A DNA stretch of 64,000 nucleotides from DASPWW01 sp963803425 (GTDB taxonomy: Bacteria; Actinomycetota; Thermoleophilia; Solirubrobacterales; 70-9). The notes beneath the pieces are model-generated. The model was not told the DNA's origin, ran no database searches, and was given only the letters and a program-made list of their open reading frames with translations. The translations under genes were made by a program, and so were the position numbers. How positions within the stretch are numbered: position 1 is the first letter of the stretch; each line of letters starts with the position of its first letter. This document shows, piece after piece, positions 44,313-52,778 of this stretch. The stretch lies in the NCBI GenBank assembly GCA_963803425.1, contig CAWDMA010000001.1:248001-312000 (forward strand), given 5' to 3'.

Positions 44313-45464
44313 CTACCCGCTGCTCGCGGGCGGATAGCCGAACCAGCGCGCCCGCCTGGCGGCGGCGAACTCCTCCTTCTCCGCGGCCAGCTCGAGCGAG
44401 GGTCCGACCAGCCGCGCCGTCGGGTTCGGCCCGCCGAGGAAGTTCGCCTCGACCTTCCCGACCCTTCCCCCGCCGAACTCGATGAAGCAGTGCCCGGCGC
44501 CCTGGTAGGGGCGCTCCAGCGCGGCGCCGCGGAGGCGGGCTGCGATGTCCTCGGCGACCACCCGCGCCGCGGCCTCGGCGAACGCGCCGGCCTTCGCCAC
44601 CGGGAGCGCCGCCACGTCCCCGAACGCGTACACGTCCGGGAACCGCGTCATCAGGTTGGCGCGGTCAACCGGTACCCAGCCGTCGACCGCCAGCCCCGAC
44701 GCCTGCACGACCTCGGGCACGCGGTGGACCGGGACGCCGACGAAAAGGTCGTACGGGACCGGCTCGCCGTCCGCGAGCCGGGCCTCCCCGGCGTCGGTGT
44801 CGAGGGCGACGATCTGCGTGTCCGGCACGTACTCGATCCCGCGCTCGCCGAGTGCGGTCAGGAACGCGCGGGACATCTTCGAGGTGATCGGAACCGGCGC
44901 CGACATCGGGCCGAGGGTGCGGATCTCGACGGCGTCACGGACGCCGCGCTCGGTGAGCACGTCGTGGATCAGCAGGGCGCCCTCGAACGGCGCCGGCGGG
45001 CACTTGAACGGGTGGCCGAGAATGCCGATCAGGATTCGCCCCTGCTCGACGGTCGGTAGGACCTCGCTGATCTGCTCCGCGCCGGCGACCGAGTAGTACT
45101 CGAACCCGCCCTGCTCGAATCCGGGGGTCGCGGAGAGGTCGTACTCGGCGCCGAGCGCGATCGCAAGCACGTCGGCGTCGTAGGCGCCTGCGTCGGTGGT
45201 GACGCGGCGGTGCTCCGGGTCGATCGCGGTGACTCGCTCGTTGCGGAACTCGACCCCGTCGATCGCAATCCGGCTGTAGGGGACGCGGACGTCGGCGGCG
45301 GTCGCGCGGCCGAGCATCACGTCCAGCTTCGAGAACCCGAAGCTGAACGACTCTCCGGCGTCGATCAGGGTGATCCGGATCCGGTCGGCGAGGCTCTCCG
45401 ACAGCCGCGCCGACAGCTCCAGCCCCCCGAAGCCGGCGCCGAGGATGACGGCGTGCCTGCTCAC
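44313..45464 (-). CDS. FAD-dependent pyridine nucleotide-disulfide oxidoreductase (sulfide:quinone reductase-like)
   Basis: A 383-residue flavoprotein. FAD site: HAVILGAGFGGLELSARLSE (N-terminal dinucleotide fold); second FAD contact: FPDVYAFGDVAALPVAKAGAFAEAAARVV. The domain order and the C-terminal EFGGGRVGKVEANFLGGP segment match the sulfide:quinone reductase-like/NDH-2 group. A single Cys in GHPFKCPPAPFEGALL sits where SQR-type enzymes carry a redox cysteine. The electron donor is uncertain. The GTG start overlaps the stop of the upstream hydrolase by four bases (GTGA). Confidence 0.85.
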   Translation of the reverse strand: MSRHAVILGAGFGGLELSARLSESLADRIRITLIDAGESFSFGFSKLDVMLGRATAADVRVPYSRIAIDGVEFRNERVTAIDPEHRRVTTDAGAYDADVLAIALGAEYDLSATPGFEQGGFEYYSVAGAEQISEVLPTVEQGRILIGILGHPFKCPPAPFEGALLIHDVLTERGVRDAVEIRTLGPMSAPVPITSKMSRAFLTALGERGIEYVPDTQIVALDTDAGEARLADGEPVPYDLFVGVPVHRVPEVVQASGLAVDGWVPVDRANLMTRFPDVYAFGDVAALPVAKAGAFAEAAARVVAEDIAARLRGAALERPYQGAGHCFIEFGGGRVGKVEANFLGGPNPTARLVGPSLELAAEKEEFAAARRARWFGYPPASSG

Positions 45465-46399
45465 TCGACGGCGGCGGACCGGCCGACGTTCCGGTCGATC
45501 GCGTCGATGACGGTGGCCCACAAGGCGCGTGGCAGGTCGTGCCCCATCCCCGGGATCTCGACGAGCTCGGCGCCGGGAATCGCGCCGGCGGTCGCACGGC
45601 CCCCGCCGACGGGGATCAGCGGGTCGTCGCGACCGTGGATCACGACGGTCGGCGCGGACACGCGGCGCAGCGCCCGGGTGCGGTCGCCGGAAGCGCTGAC
45701 CGCGGCGAGCTGACGGGCGGTGCCGGGCGGGTAGAAGCACCGCTCGTATCCCGAAGCGACCACCTCTCGCAGCTCTCGGTCGTCCCGCGGGTAGGCCGGC
45801 GAGCCGATCACCCGAAACACGCCGGCCAAGTGCTCGATGTAGCCGGCGCGATCGCTCGGGGGCGGCTGCAGCAGCGCCCTGATCGCCCTCGGTCTCGGGA
45901 TCGCAACCCGGCGCCGGCCCGTGGTCGACATCACCGAGGCGAGCGACAGGACGCGCTCGGGGTGGGCCACCGCCACGGTCTGCGCGATCATCCCGCCCAG
46001 CGAGGCACCGACCAGATGCGCGCGGCCGACGCCGATCTCGTCCAGCAGCCCCACGGTGTCCTCGGCCATGTCCTCGAGCGTGTAGCTCGCGGATCCGTCC
46101 AGGCCGAGCATCGCCGACATCGCGCGGGGCGGTGGGCTGTCCTTGATCTTCGTCGAGTGGCCCACGTCCCGGTTGTCGAAGCGGACGACGTGAAAGCCGC
46201 GCCCGGCGAGCAGCCGGCACAGCTCCGGGTGCCAGTGGATCAGCTGCATCCCCAGCCCCATCACCAGCAGCATCGTCGGGTCGGCCGGGTCGCCGAACGT
46301 GTCGTAGGCGATCTCGATCCCGTTCGCGTGCGCGATCCGCTCCGGCGACGGCCCGGCCGTAGCGGTCGCGGTGCCGTCGCCGTGTTCGATCCCGGGCAT
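45461..46399 (-). CDS. alpha/beta-hydrolase
   Basis: A 312-residue alpha/beta-hydrolase with nucleophile elbow LVGASLGGMIAQ (GxSxG), the FDNRDVGHSTK segment after the oxyanion loop (LLVMGLGMQLIHW), a late Asp in VVIHGRDDPLIPV and the catalytic His in IPGMGHDLP. Sequence style fits the epoxide hydrolase/3-oxoadipate enol-lactonase-like group. Substrate unknown. ATG 46399 follows the DUF3817 gene by five bases, and its end overlaps the FAD oxidoreductase, so these three minus-strand genes form one operon. Confidence 0.87.
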   Translation of the reverse strand: MPGIEHGDGTATATAGPSPERIAHANGIEIAYDTFGDPADPTMLLVMGLGMQLIHWHPELCRLLAGRGFHVVRFDNRDVGHSTKIKDSPPPRAMSAMLGLDGSASYTLEDMAEDTVGLLDEIGVGRAHLVGASLGGMIAQTVAVAHPERVLSLASVMSTTGRRRVAIPRPRAIRALLQPPPSDRAGYIEHLAGVFRVIGSPAYPRDDRELREVVASGYERCFYPPGTARQLAAVSASGDRTRALRRVSAPTVVIHGRDDPLIPVGGGRATAGAIPGAELVEIPGMGHDLPRALWATVIDAIDRNVGRSAAVE

Positions 46400-46404
46400 C
46401 GCGC

Positions 46405-46755
46405 TCAGCCCTCGCCCGGCCGGTTCCGCCGCTCGATCACCGCGATCCCGATCACGCTTCCGATCGGGCCGGCCGGCGTCAGGGTCGCGGCGAGCAGGGT
46501 GTAGGGCGCCTCGCGGCGGAGCACCGCGATCCAGATCAGCACGCACAGGGCGACGAAGCCGAGCCCGTGGGCCGCCCCGAAGACGGAGGTCTGGCCCTCG
46601 TACCCGGGCATCAGCCAGAAGAACAGGAGCGCGGCGAACAGCGCCAGCTCCAGGTAGGACGCCCACTTCACCCAGGGGAACAGCGCTCCCGGGGTCGGCC
46701 TGACGAGCACCTCGGACGGCTGCGTCGGCGAGTCTTCCCCGGTTGCTTCGCGCAT
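46405..46755 (-). CDS. DUF3817 membrane protein
   Basis: A 116-residue protein with three membrane segments (about residues 33-50, 58-80 and 87-106). The pattern WASYLELALFAALLFFWLMPGY, FGAAHGLGFVALCVLIW and LAATLTPAGPIGSVIG is that of DUF3817 proteins, whose function is not known. The ATG at 46755 was chosen over one 22 codons upstream because the hydrophilic N-terminal tail is already typical in length. First gene of the operon with the hydrolase and the flavoprotein. Confidence 0.82.
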   Translation of the reverse strand: MREATGEDSPTQPSEVLVRPTPGALFPWVKWASYLELALFAALLFFWLMPGYEGQTSVFGAAHGLGFVALCVLIWIAVLRREAPYTLLAATLTPAGPIGSVIGIAVIERRNRPGEG

Positions 46756-46820
46756 CCGGGCGAGAGTAGCGCCCCCGCCTCGCTGCACGTATGACCGGGG
46801 GCGCTCCCGGATGGCGGACA

Positions 46821-48386
46821 ATGTCGCGCGTGCGAAGGATCGTCGCCACCGCCGTGGCCGTCTGCGGGCTGCTCGTTCCGGCGACCGCTGCGGCGGTGTC
46901 GCTGCAGCCGATCGGAACGTTCGCGGCCCCCGTTTACGTCACCTCGGATCCGGGCGATCCCGATCGCCTGTTCGTCGTCGAGCAGGACGGCCGGATCCAG
47001 CGGATCGAGAACGGGGCGACGAGCCAGTTCCTCGATATCGATTCCCTCGTGCTCAGCGCGGAGGAGAACCCCTCGGGCGGTGAGCAGGGGCTGCTGTCGA
47101 TGGCGTTCGCCCCCGACTACGCCCACAGCGGCCTTATCTACGTCGACTACACCGACAACGAATCCAACCTGCAGATCTCGGAGCTCGACGCTGACGCGGG
47201 CGAGCCGCTCGCCGACACGCTGCGGCCGGTGCTGACGATCCCCCACCCGCGGCCGAACCACAACGGGGGCCAGCTCAAGTTCGGCCCGGACGGGTATCTG
47301 TACGCGTCAACGGGCGACGGCGGCGGCGCTGGCGACCCGGACGAGAACGCGCAGGACACGGGCTCGCTGCTGGGGAAGCTGCTTCGGATCGACCCGGCCG
47401 GGGACGCCCCGGGCGAGTACACGGTGCCGCCCGGCAACCCGTTCGCCGGCGATGGGAGCTGCGACGACGGCTACTGCGACGAGATCTGGAGCTGGGGGCT
47501 TCGTAACCCGTGGCGGTTCTCGTTCGACCGCGCCACCGGCGCGCTGCTGGTCGGCGATGTCGGACAGGGCGCCTGGGAGGAGGTCGATCGCCGCCCGGCT
47601 CCCAACGCTGGCAGGGGCGTGAACTTCGGCTGGGGCTCCTGTGAGGGGCTGCACGCGTACGAGGCGGCGACCGACGCCGAGTGCCTGGTTTCACCGTACA
47701 CGCCGCCGGTGTTCGAATACGGGCACGACGGGGGCAGCTGCTCGATCACGGGCGGTTACGTCGTTCGGGACCCCGGGATCCCGGAGCTCGCCGGCCGCTA
47801 CGTGTACGGGGACTACTGCGCGGGCGAGATCCGCTCCTTCGATCCCGCCGACTCGTTCGCGACCGACCGCAGCGAGGGCCTCCAGCCGGCGCCCGGGCTG
47901 AGCAGCTTCGGGGAGGACTCGTGCGGCCGGCTGTATGTCGCCAACCTGTCCGGCAGCGTGTCCCGACTCATTGGGGGTTCCGGTCCGACCGACTGCTCGC
48001 AGCCCGAGCCTCCTCCCGGCGACGGTTCGCAGCCGCGCGATCGCACGGACACGACGGCGCCCGCGCTCGACCTCCGCGGCAAGTCGCGGAGGCGTCTCGG
48101 CGCCAGGATCGGCGTCAAGGTGACGACCAATGAGGACTCCGCGATCGCGCTGCAGGCGGACGGCGCTGGTGCCGCCCGCGGCAAGCTGGCGCTGCGCGAC
48201 AGGCACGCGGACGTCGGTGCGGGTGAGAGCGCGCACATCAAGTGGCGGCTGGGAAAGCGCGAGGTGAGCCGTGTGCGGCGAGCGCTCCACCACCGCGGAA
48301 GGGCCACGATCCGGATCGCCGCCGAGGCGACGGACCGGAGCGGGAACAGAGGCGAGACGGCCTCGCGGAAGGTGACGCTGCGGTAG
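46821..48386 (+). CDS. secreted PQQ-type glucose/sorbosone dehydrogenase
   Basis: A ~521-residue exported protein. A signal peptide (RRIVATAVAVCGLLVPATAAA) is followed by a six-bladed propeller of the soluble glucose dehydrogenase/aldose sugar dehydrogenase type: PDRLFVVEQDGRIQRI, GGEQGLLSMAFAPDY, HNGGQLKFGPDGYLYASTGDG, LRNPWRFSFDR and GVNFGWGSCEG. It would oxidise aldose sugars with PQQ outside the cell; no PQQ synthesis gene is in view. The last ~120 residues, after a proline-rich linker, form a separate basic beta-rich domain. Cys pairs in the propeller suggest disulfides. The start ATG 46821 places the signal peptide correctly. Confidence 0.88.
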   Translation: MSRVRRIVATAVAVCGLLVPATAAAVSLQPIGTFAAPVYVTSDPGDPDRLFVVEQDGRIQRIENGATSQFLDIDSLVLSAEENPSGGEQGLLSMAFAPDYAHSGLIYVDYTDNESNLQISELDADAGEPLADTLRPVLTIPHPRPNHNGGQLKFGPDGYLYASTGDGGGAGDPDENAQDTGSLLGKLLRIDPAGDAPGEYTVPPGNPFAGDGSCDDGYCDEIWSWGLRNPWRFSFDRATGALLVGDVGQGAWEEVDRRPAPNAGRGVNFGWGSCEGLHAYEAATDAECLVSPYTPPVFEYGHDGGSCSITGGYVVRDPGIPELAGRYVYGDYCAGEIRSFDPADSFATDRSEGLQPAPGLSSFGEDSCGRLYVANLSGSVSRLIGGSGPTDCSQPEPPPGDGSQPRDRTDTTAPALDLRGKSRRRLGARIGVKVTTNEDSAIALQADGAGAARGKLALRDRHADVGAGESAHIKWRLGKREVSRVRRALHHRGRATIRIAAEATDRSGNRGETASRKVTLR

Positions 48387-48390
48387 GCGC

Positions 48391-51300
48391 TCAGAAGGTG
48401 AGCGTCGTCAGCACGATCCGCTCCTGCTCGGAGCGGTGCGCGGCCGGGTAGCCCTCGGACGGCGCGGCGCGCTGGGGGCGGCCGACGTAGGTCCACTCGA
48501 CGCCGTCGGGGACGAGCTCGGGCATCCGCCGCGACATGATCTTCCACCCGCCCATGTTCTGCGGCTCCTCCTGCACCCACACGATCTGCTTCAGGTTGGG
48601 GTAACGACCGATCAGCTCCGTGATCTGATCGCGGCCGAACGGGTACAGCAGCTCCAGCCTCGCGATCGCGACCTTGTCGGCTTCGGCACGGCGCTCGTGC
48701 TCGTCGATGTCGTAGTAGACCTTGCCGCTGCAGATCGCGAGCCGCTCCACCTTCTCGCGGCGGTCGGCCGCCCGCGGGTCGTCGATCACGACCTGGAAGC
48801 CGCCGCCGGTGAGCTCCTCCAGGGTCGAGGCTGCGGCCGGCAGCCGCAACAGCCCCTTCGGCGTCATCGCCACCAGCGGACGCGCCTTCGCGATCAGCGC
48901 CTGGCGGCGGAGCAGATGGAAGTACTGGGCGGCCGTGGTCGGGATTGCGAGCCGCATGTTCCCCTCGGCGGCGACCGCGATGAACCGCTCGATCCGGGCG
49001 CTGGAGTGCTCCGGCCCCGACCCCTCGTACCCGTGCGGGAGGAGCAGGGTCAGCCGGGTCGCCTGCCCCCACTTCGACTCGCCCGACGCGATGAAGCTGT
49101 CGATGATCACCTGGGCGGCGTTCGCGAAGTCGCCGAACTGGGCCTCCCACAGCACCAGGCTCTGCGGCGAGGTCGCCGAGTACCCGTACTCGAACCCGAG
49201 GCACCCGGTCTCGCTGAGGGGGCTGTTGTGGAGCTCGAACGGCGCCTCCGCGTCACGCAGGTGCTGGATCGGCACGTACTCGAGCCCGGTCTTCTCGTCG
49301 TGCAGGACGAGATGGCGGTGCGAGAACGTCCCCCGCTCGGTGTCCTGCCCGGTGAGGCGAATGTGCTTGCCCTCGGTGAGCAGGGTCGCGAAGGCGAGCG
49401 CCTCGGCGTGGCCCCAGTCGATCCCGCCCTCGTCGAGGGCGTCGTCCCGGCGGCCCAGCGGCTTGCGCAGCTTGCGGTGGATCGTGAAGCTCTCCGGGAC
49501 GGCGACCAGGTCCGCGCTCAGCGATCGGAGCCGCTGCTCATCCACCGCGGTGTCGACGTCGGGGCTCTTCGTCCGGTCGAGCTCCCCGGTCGCGGTCCCG
49601 GTCGCCGGTTCCAGGTACTCGCCCGCCTCGATCTTCCCGCGCAGCTCCCGGAGCGTGGTCGCGAGCCGGTCACGGCGCCGCTCCGCGTTCTCGTCGACCT
49701 GCTCCTGGGTGAGCACCCCCTCGCCGACGAGCTGGTTCGCGTAGATCTCGCTGACCGGCGGGTGCTTCTTGATCAGCTCGGCCATCCGCGGCTGGGTGTA
49801 GGCGGGCTCGTCGGTCTCGTTGTGCCCGTAGCGCCGGTACCCGATCAGGTCGATCACCACGTCGCGACCCCACTCCTGCCGGTAGGCCATCGCCAGCCGG
49901 ACGGCCGCGATGCACGCCTCCACGTCGTCGGCGTTGGCGTGGATGATCGGGACGTTGTAGCCCTTCGCCATGTCCGCGGCGTAGGGCGTCGAGCGCGCCT
50001 CGAGCGGGTCCGTGGTGAACCCGACCTGGTTGTTGGTGATGATGTGGACCGTGCCGCCCGTCGAGTAGCCCTGCAGGCCGAGCAGGTTGAACGTCTCGGC
50101 CACCACACCCTGGGCGGGGAAGGCGGCGTCGCCGTGCAGGAGCAGCGGGACGACCAGACTCGGGTCGTGGTGGAGCTTGGGCCCGGAGTGGTCGGTCTGC
50201 TCGGCGCGAGCCGCCCCGGTGACGACGGGGTCGACGAACTCGAGGTGGCTGGGGTTCGGGTACAGGCGAACCTTGATCCGCTCGCCGTCGGGCGTGTGGA
50301 ACTCGCCGACGGCGCCGTGGTGGTACTTGACGTCGCCGGTGCCGTGGTGCGGGATCGCCGCCACAGCCTTCACCCGCTCGATCGTCTTCGCCCCCTCGAA
50401 CTCGGCGAGGATCGACTCGACGGAGCGGTTCAGGTTATGGGCGAGCACGCTGAGCCGGCCGCGATGCGCCATTCCCAGCACCACCTCGCGCGCGCCGGCG
50501 CGCTCGGCCAGCGTCGCGACCTCGTCGATCATCGGCACGACCGCGTCCAGCCCCTCGACCGAGAACACCTTCTGCCCCAGGTAGCTGCGCTGCACGAAGC
50601 GCTCGAACTGGAACACCTCGATCAGCCGGTCGAGCAGGGCGCGCTTGCCCTCCGGGTCGAGCCGCTTGCGGTGCCAGTTCGTCTCGATCCGCTCCCGCAG
50701 CCACATCCGCTGCTGGTGCGAGGACAGGTGCTCGATCTGGTAGGCGATCGTCCCGCAGTAGTCCTCCCGCATCCGGGGCAGCACATCGAGCAGGGTGTTC
50801 CCGGGGCACTCGACCCGCAGGATCGAGGCCGGCACCTGCGCCATCAGCTCCGGGGTGAGGTTGAGGTTCTCCGGCTCCAGCGCGGGGTCGCCCTTCGGCT
50901 CGGTGCCGAGCGGGTCGAGGTGGGCGGCGAGGTGGCCGTGGGTGCGGAATGCCTTCAGCAGGGAGGTGGCCGCCTGCACCGCCTGCAGCAGCTCCATTCC
51001 CGGGGCGGCCTCGTCGGTGACCCGCGCCTCCGCCGGCGCCGGGGCGGTGCCGGGGGCGAGCGGTGGCGCCGACGCCGCCGCCGCGTGCGCGCCGCTGACC
51101 GGCGCGGTCGCGATCCCGAGCGAGTCGGCGACCGACTCGTAGAAGGAGTCCTCGCCCTGCAGCAGCTCGTCGACGCGGCGCAGGAACGACCCCGACTCGG
51201 CGCCCTGAATCACCCGGTGGTCGTAGGTGGAGGTCATCGTCATCACCTTGGAGATGCCGAGCGCCTTCACCTTCTCCGCGGGCGCGTGTCGCCACTCGAC

Positions 51301-52386
51301 CGGGTAGGCAATCGAGCCGGTGGCGATGATCGTCCCCTGGCCGCTGAGCAGTCGCGGCACCGAGGCGATCGTTCCCAGCCCGCCGGGGTTGGTGAGGGTC
51401 ATGTTGGTGCCCTGGAAGTCGTCCGCGGTCAGCTTGCTCTCGCGGGTCTTCGTGATCAGGTCCTCGTAGTCGGCGTGGAAACCGGCGAACTCGAGCCCGT
51501 CGGCGCCCTTGATGCACGGCACCATCAGCCCCCGGGAGCCGTCCTTGCGCTCCACGTCGACCGCGATCCCCAGGTTGACCGCCTCGGGTTGGATCGCCGT
51601 CGGCTTGGAGTCGCGCTCCTCGAAGGTGCGGGTCATCATCCGCCACTCGATCGCCGCCTGAACCATCGCCCACGCGACCAGGTGGGTGAAGGAGACCTTC
51701 ATCCCGCGCTCCTTCAGCTCCGCGTTCAGTGCCCTGCGCTTCGCGTCCAGGGTGTCGACCGCAAGCGTCCGGAAGGAGGTGGCCGTGGGGACGGAGCGAC
51801 TCTCGTTCATCGCCTTGGCGAGCATCGCCGCCGGGCCCCTCAGAACATCAATGTGCGCCGCCTCCTCCGCTTCGCGTCCGGGGGCGGCGCGGTCGGCAGA
51901 GGGACGGCCGGCGCCGTCGCCGTCCCCGGCGGCGGCGATCACATCCGACTTCGTGATCCGCCCGCCTATCCCGGTGCCGTGCACGGCGGACAGGTCGACG
52001 CCGCGGTCGGCGGCGGCGCGCCGCGCCACCGGGGTGGAGCGGCCGTTGCCGGCTGAGTCAATGCCGGCGGCGGCGTCCGCTTCGCGTCCGGGCGCCGCCG
52101 GGTCCGAGGTGGGGCGGACTTCCGCTTCACGCGCGCCGGCCGGGTCGATCTCGGCGAGCACCTCGCCGATCAGGACCGTCTCGTCGGCCTGCTTCAGGAT
52201 CTTCGCGATCGTGCCGCTGGCGGGGGCCGGGACCTCGGCGTCGACCTTGTCGGTAGACACCTCGACGATCGTCTCGCCCTCCTCGACGTGCTCGCCCTCC
52301 TGCTTGTGCCACTCGAGAACGGTGCCCTCCGTCACCGACTCGCCCATCGCGGGCATCTCGAGTTGGACGATTCCCGTCGTTGCCAT
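48391..52386 (-). CDS. kgd: 2-oxoglutarate dehydrogenase/decarboxylase: lipoyl-E2-E1 fusion (SucB-SucA, Kgd type)
   Basis: A 1331-residue multi-enzyme polypeptide. Residues ~1-82 are a lipoyl domain (VSTDKVDAEV, Lys47 the lipoylation site). Residues ~117-153 are an E1/E3-binding domain (VARRAAADRGVDL, GTGIGGRITKSDV). Residues ~184-430 are the E2 acyltransferase domain with YDHRVIQGAESG, and ~470-1331 the thiamine-diphosphate E1 domain (HRGRLSVLAHNL, IDLIGYRRYGHNETDEP). Mycobacterial Kgd and corynebacterial OdhA, as known, lack the first two domains, so this version carries its own lipoyl arm. Each of the two interdomain linkers (residues ~91-110 and ~161-180) contains a palindromic-element peptide. 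It converts 2-oxoglutarate to succinyl-CoA in the TCA cycle. Confidence 0.95.
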   Translation of the reverse strand: MATTGIVQLEMPAMGESVTEGTVLEWHKQEGEHVEEGETIVEVSTDKVDAEVPAPASGTIAKILKQADETVLIGEVLAEIDPAGAREAEVRPTSDPAAPGREADAAAGIDSAGNGRSTPVARRAAADRGVDLSAVHGTGIGGRITKSDVIAAAGDGDGAGRPSADRAAPGREAEEAAHIDVLRGPAAMLAKAMNESRSVPTATSFRTLAVDTLDAKRRALNAELKERGMKVSFTHLVAWAMVQAAIEWRMMTRTFEERDSKPTAIQPEAVNLGIAVDVERKDGSRGLMVPCIKGADGLEFAGFHADYEDLITKTRESKLTADDFQGTNMTLTNPGGLGTIASVPRLLSGQGTIIATGSIAYPVEWRHAPAEKVKALGISKVMTMTSTYDHRVIQGAESGSFLRRVDELLQGEDSFYESVADSLGIATAPVSGAHAAAASAPPLAPGTAPAPAEARVTDEAAPGMELLQAVQAATSLLKAFRTHGHLAAHLDPLGTEPKGDPALEPENLNLTPELMAQVPASILRVECPGNTLLDVLPRMREDYCGTIAYQIEHLSSHQQRMWLRERIETNWHRKRLDPEGKRALLDRLIEVFQFERFVQRSYLGQKVFSVEGLDAVVPMIDEVATLAERAGAREVVLGMAHRGRLSVLAHNLNRSVESILAEFEGAKTIERVKAVAAIPHHGTGDVKYHHGAVGEFHTPDGERIKVRLYPNPSHLEFVDPVVTGAARAEQTDHSGPKLHHDPSLVVPLLLHGDAAFPAQGVVAETFNLLGLQGYSTGGTVHIITNNQVGFTTDPLEARSTPYAADMAKGYNVPIIHANADDVEACIAAVRLAMAYRQEWGRDVVIDLIGYRRYGHNETDEPAYTQPRMAELIKKHPPVSEIYANQLVGEGVLTQEQVDENAERRRDRLATTLRELRGKIEAGEYLEPATGTATGELDRTKSPDVDTAVDEQRLRSLSADLVAVPESFTIHRKLRKPLGRRDDALDEGGIDWGHAEALAFATLLTEGKHIRLTGQDTERGTFSHRHLVLHDEKTGLEYVPIQHLRDAEAPFELHNSPLSETGCLGFEYGYSATSPQSLVLWEAQFGDFANAAQVIIDSFIASGESKWGQATRLTLLLPHGYEGSGPEHSSARIERFIAVAAEGNMRLAIPTTAAQYFHLLRRQALIAKARPLVAMTPKGLLRLPAAASTLEELTGGGFQVVIDDPRAADRREKVERLAICSGKVYYDIDEHERRAEADKVAIARLELLYPFGRDQITELIGRYPNLKQIVWVQEEPQNMGGWKIMSRRMPELVPDGVEWTYVGRPQRAAPSEGYPAAHRSEQERIVLTTLTF
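51855..51890 (+). repeat. palindromic element copy D, inside kgd linker 2
   Basis: Arms GCGCCGCC (51855-51862) and GGCGGCGC (51883-51890), loop TCCTCCGCTTCGCGTCCGGG. Upstream flank TCAATG, downstream GGTCGG and GAGGGACGG. On the kgd coding strand it is read in frame as ADRAAPGREAEEAAHID (residues ~164-180), between the E1/E3-binding domain and the E2 catalytic domain. Confidence 0.9.
52064..52101 (+). repeat. palindromic element copy E, inside kgd linker 1
   Basis: Arms CCGGCGGCG (52064-52072) and CGCCGCCGG (52093-52101), loop GCGTCCGCTTCGCGTCCGGG. The arms differ from copy D at several positions on both sides and remain fully paired. Upstream flank TCAATG. Read in frame in kgd as SDPAAPGREADAAAGID (residues ~94-110), between the lipoyl domain and the E1/E3-binding domain. 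Confidence 0.9.
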
Positions 52387-52446
52387 CTATCCCAAGCTCA
52401 GGATAAGCGACCTCGTCCGGTCACCGCCTGCGCTTGCGGAACGCAG

Positions 52447-52743
52447 CTACGTGGTCCTCGCGATCAGGTAGACCTCGTTCGCGACGGTGTCGAACACGTC
52501 GCGGGCGACGAACTCGCGTGCCGGAGCGCCGTGATCGCAGAAGCCGCACCGCAGCACGCTTCCCGCGGATACGCGGTCCTCGATCACGACGGGGAGCCCG
52601 CACTCCGGGCAGACCAGCGCGCCGTGGGCGATCCGCTGCACCCCGTGATGAGCGATCCGGTCCTCCTCGCGGATGTCGGCGACCCGGACCTTGCGCGTCT
52701 CCCGCACCGGCTTCGCGCCGGGTGGATCCAGGTGGAGGGCCAT
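52447..52743 (-). CDS. zinc-ribbon protein, unknown function
   Basis: A 98-residue soluble protein. A CPEC...CGFC pair of cysteine knuckles (residues ~45-69: ALVCPECGLPV and VLRCGFCDHG) forms a single zinc ribbon; the N-terminus (MALHLDPPGAKPVRETRKVRV) and the C-terminus (DVFDTVANEVYLIART) are short beta/alpha extensions. Family not recognised. It is divergent from the double-SDR gene with only 35 bases between the two starts, so the two may share a promoter region, and it lies 60 bases from the kgd start. Confidence 0.75.
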   Translation of the reverse strand: MALHLDPPGAKPVRETRKVRVADIREEDRIAHHGVQRIAHGALVCPECGLPVVIEDRVSAGSVLRCGFCDHGAPAREFVARDVFDTVANEVYLIARTT

Positions 52744-52778
52744 CGGCCGAGAGTGTAGGGTCAGAGCGGGAGAGAGGC

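Noticed and set aside
51737..51752. A further CGCTTCGCGTCC match inside kgd
   Set aside because: It lacks the TCCTC part of the loop and the paired arms, and encodes a conserved E2 segment (LDAKRRALNA); a chance match.
48436..52056. 1206-codon plus-strand frame opposite kgd
   Set aside because: Composition is that of an antisense shadow (Arg/Leu/Val/His rich, no motifs), and kgd on the minus strand is beyond doubt.
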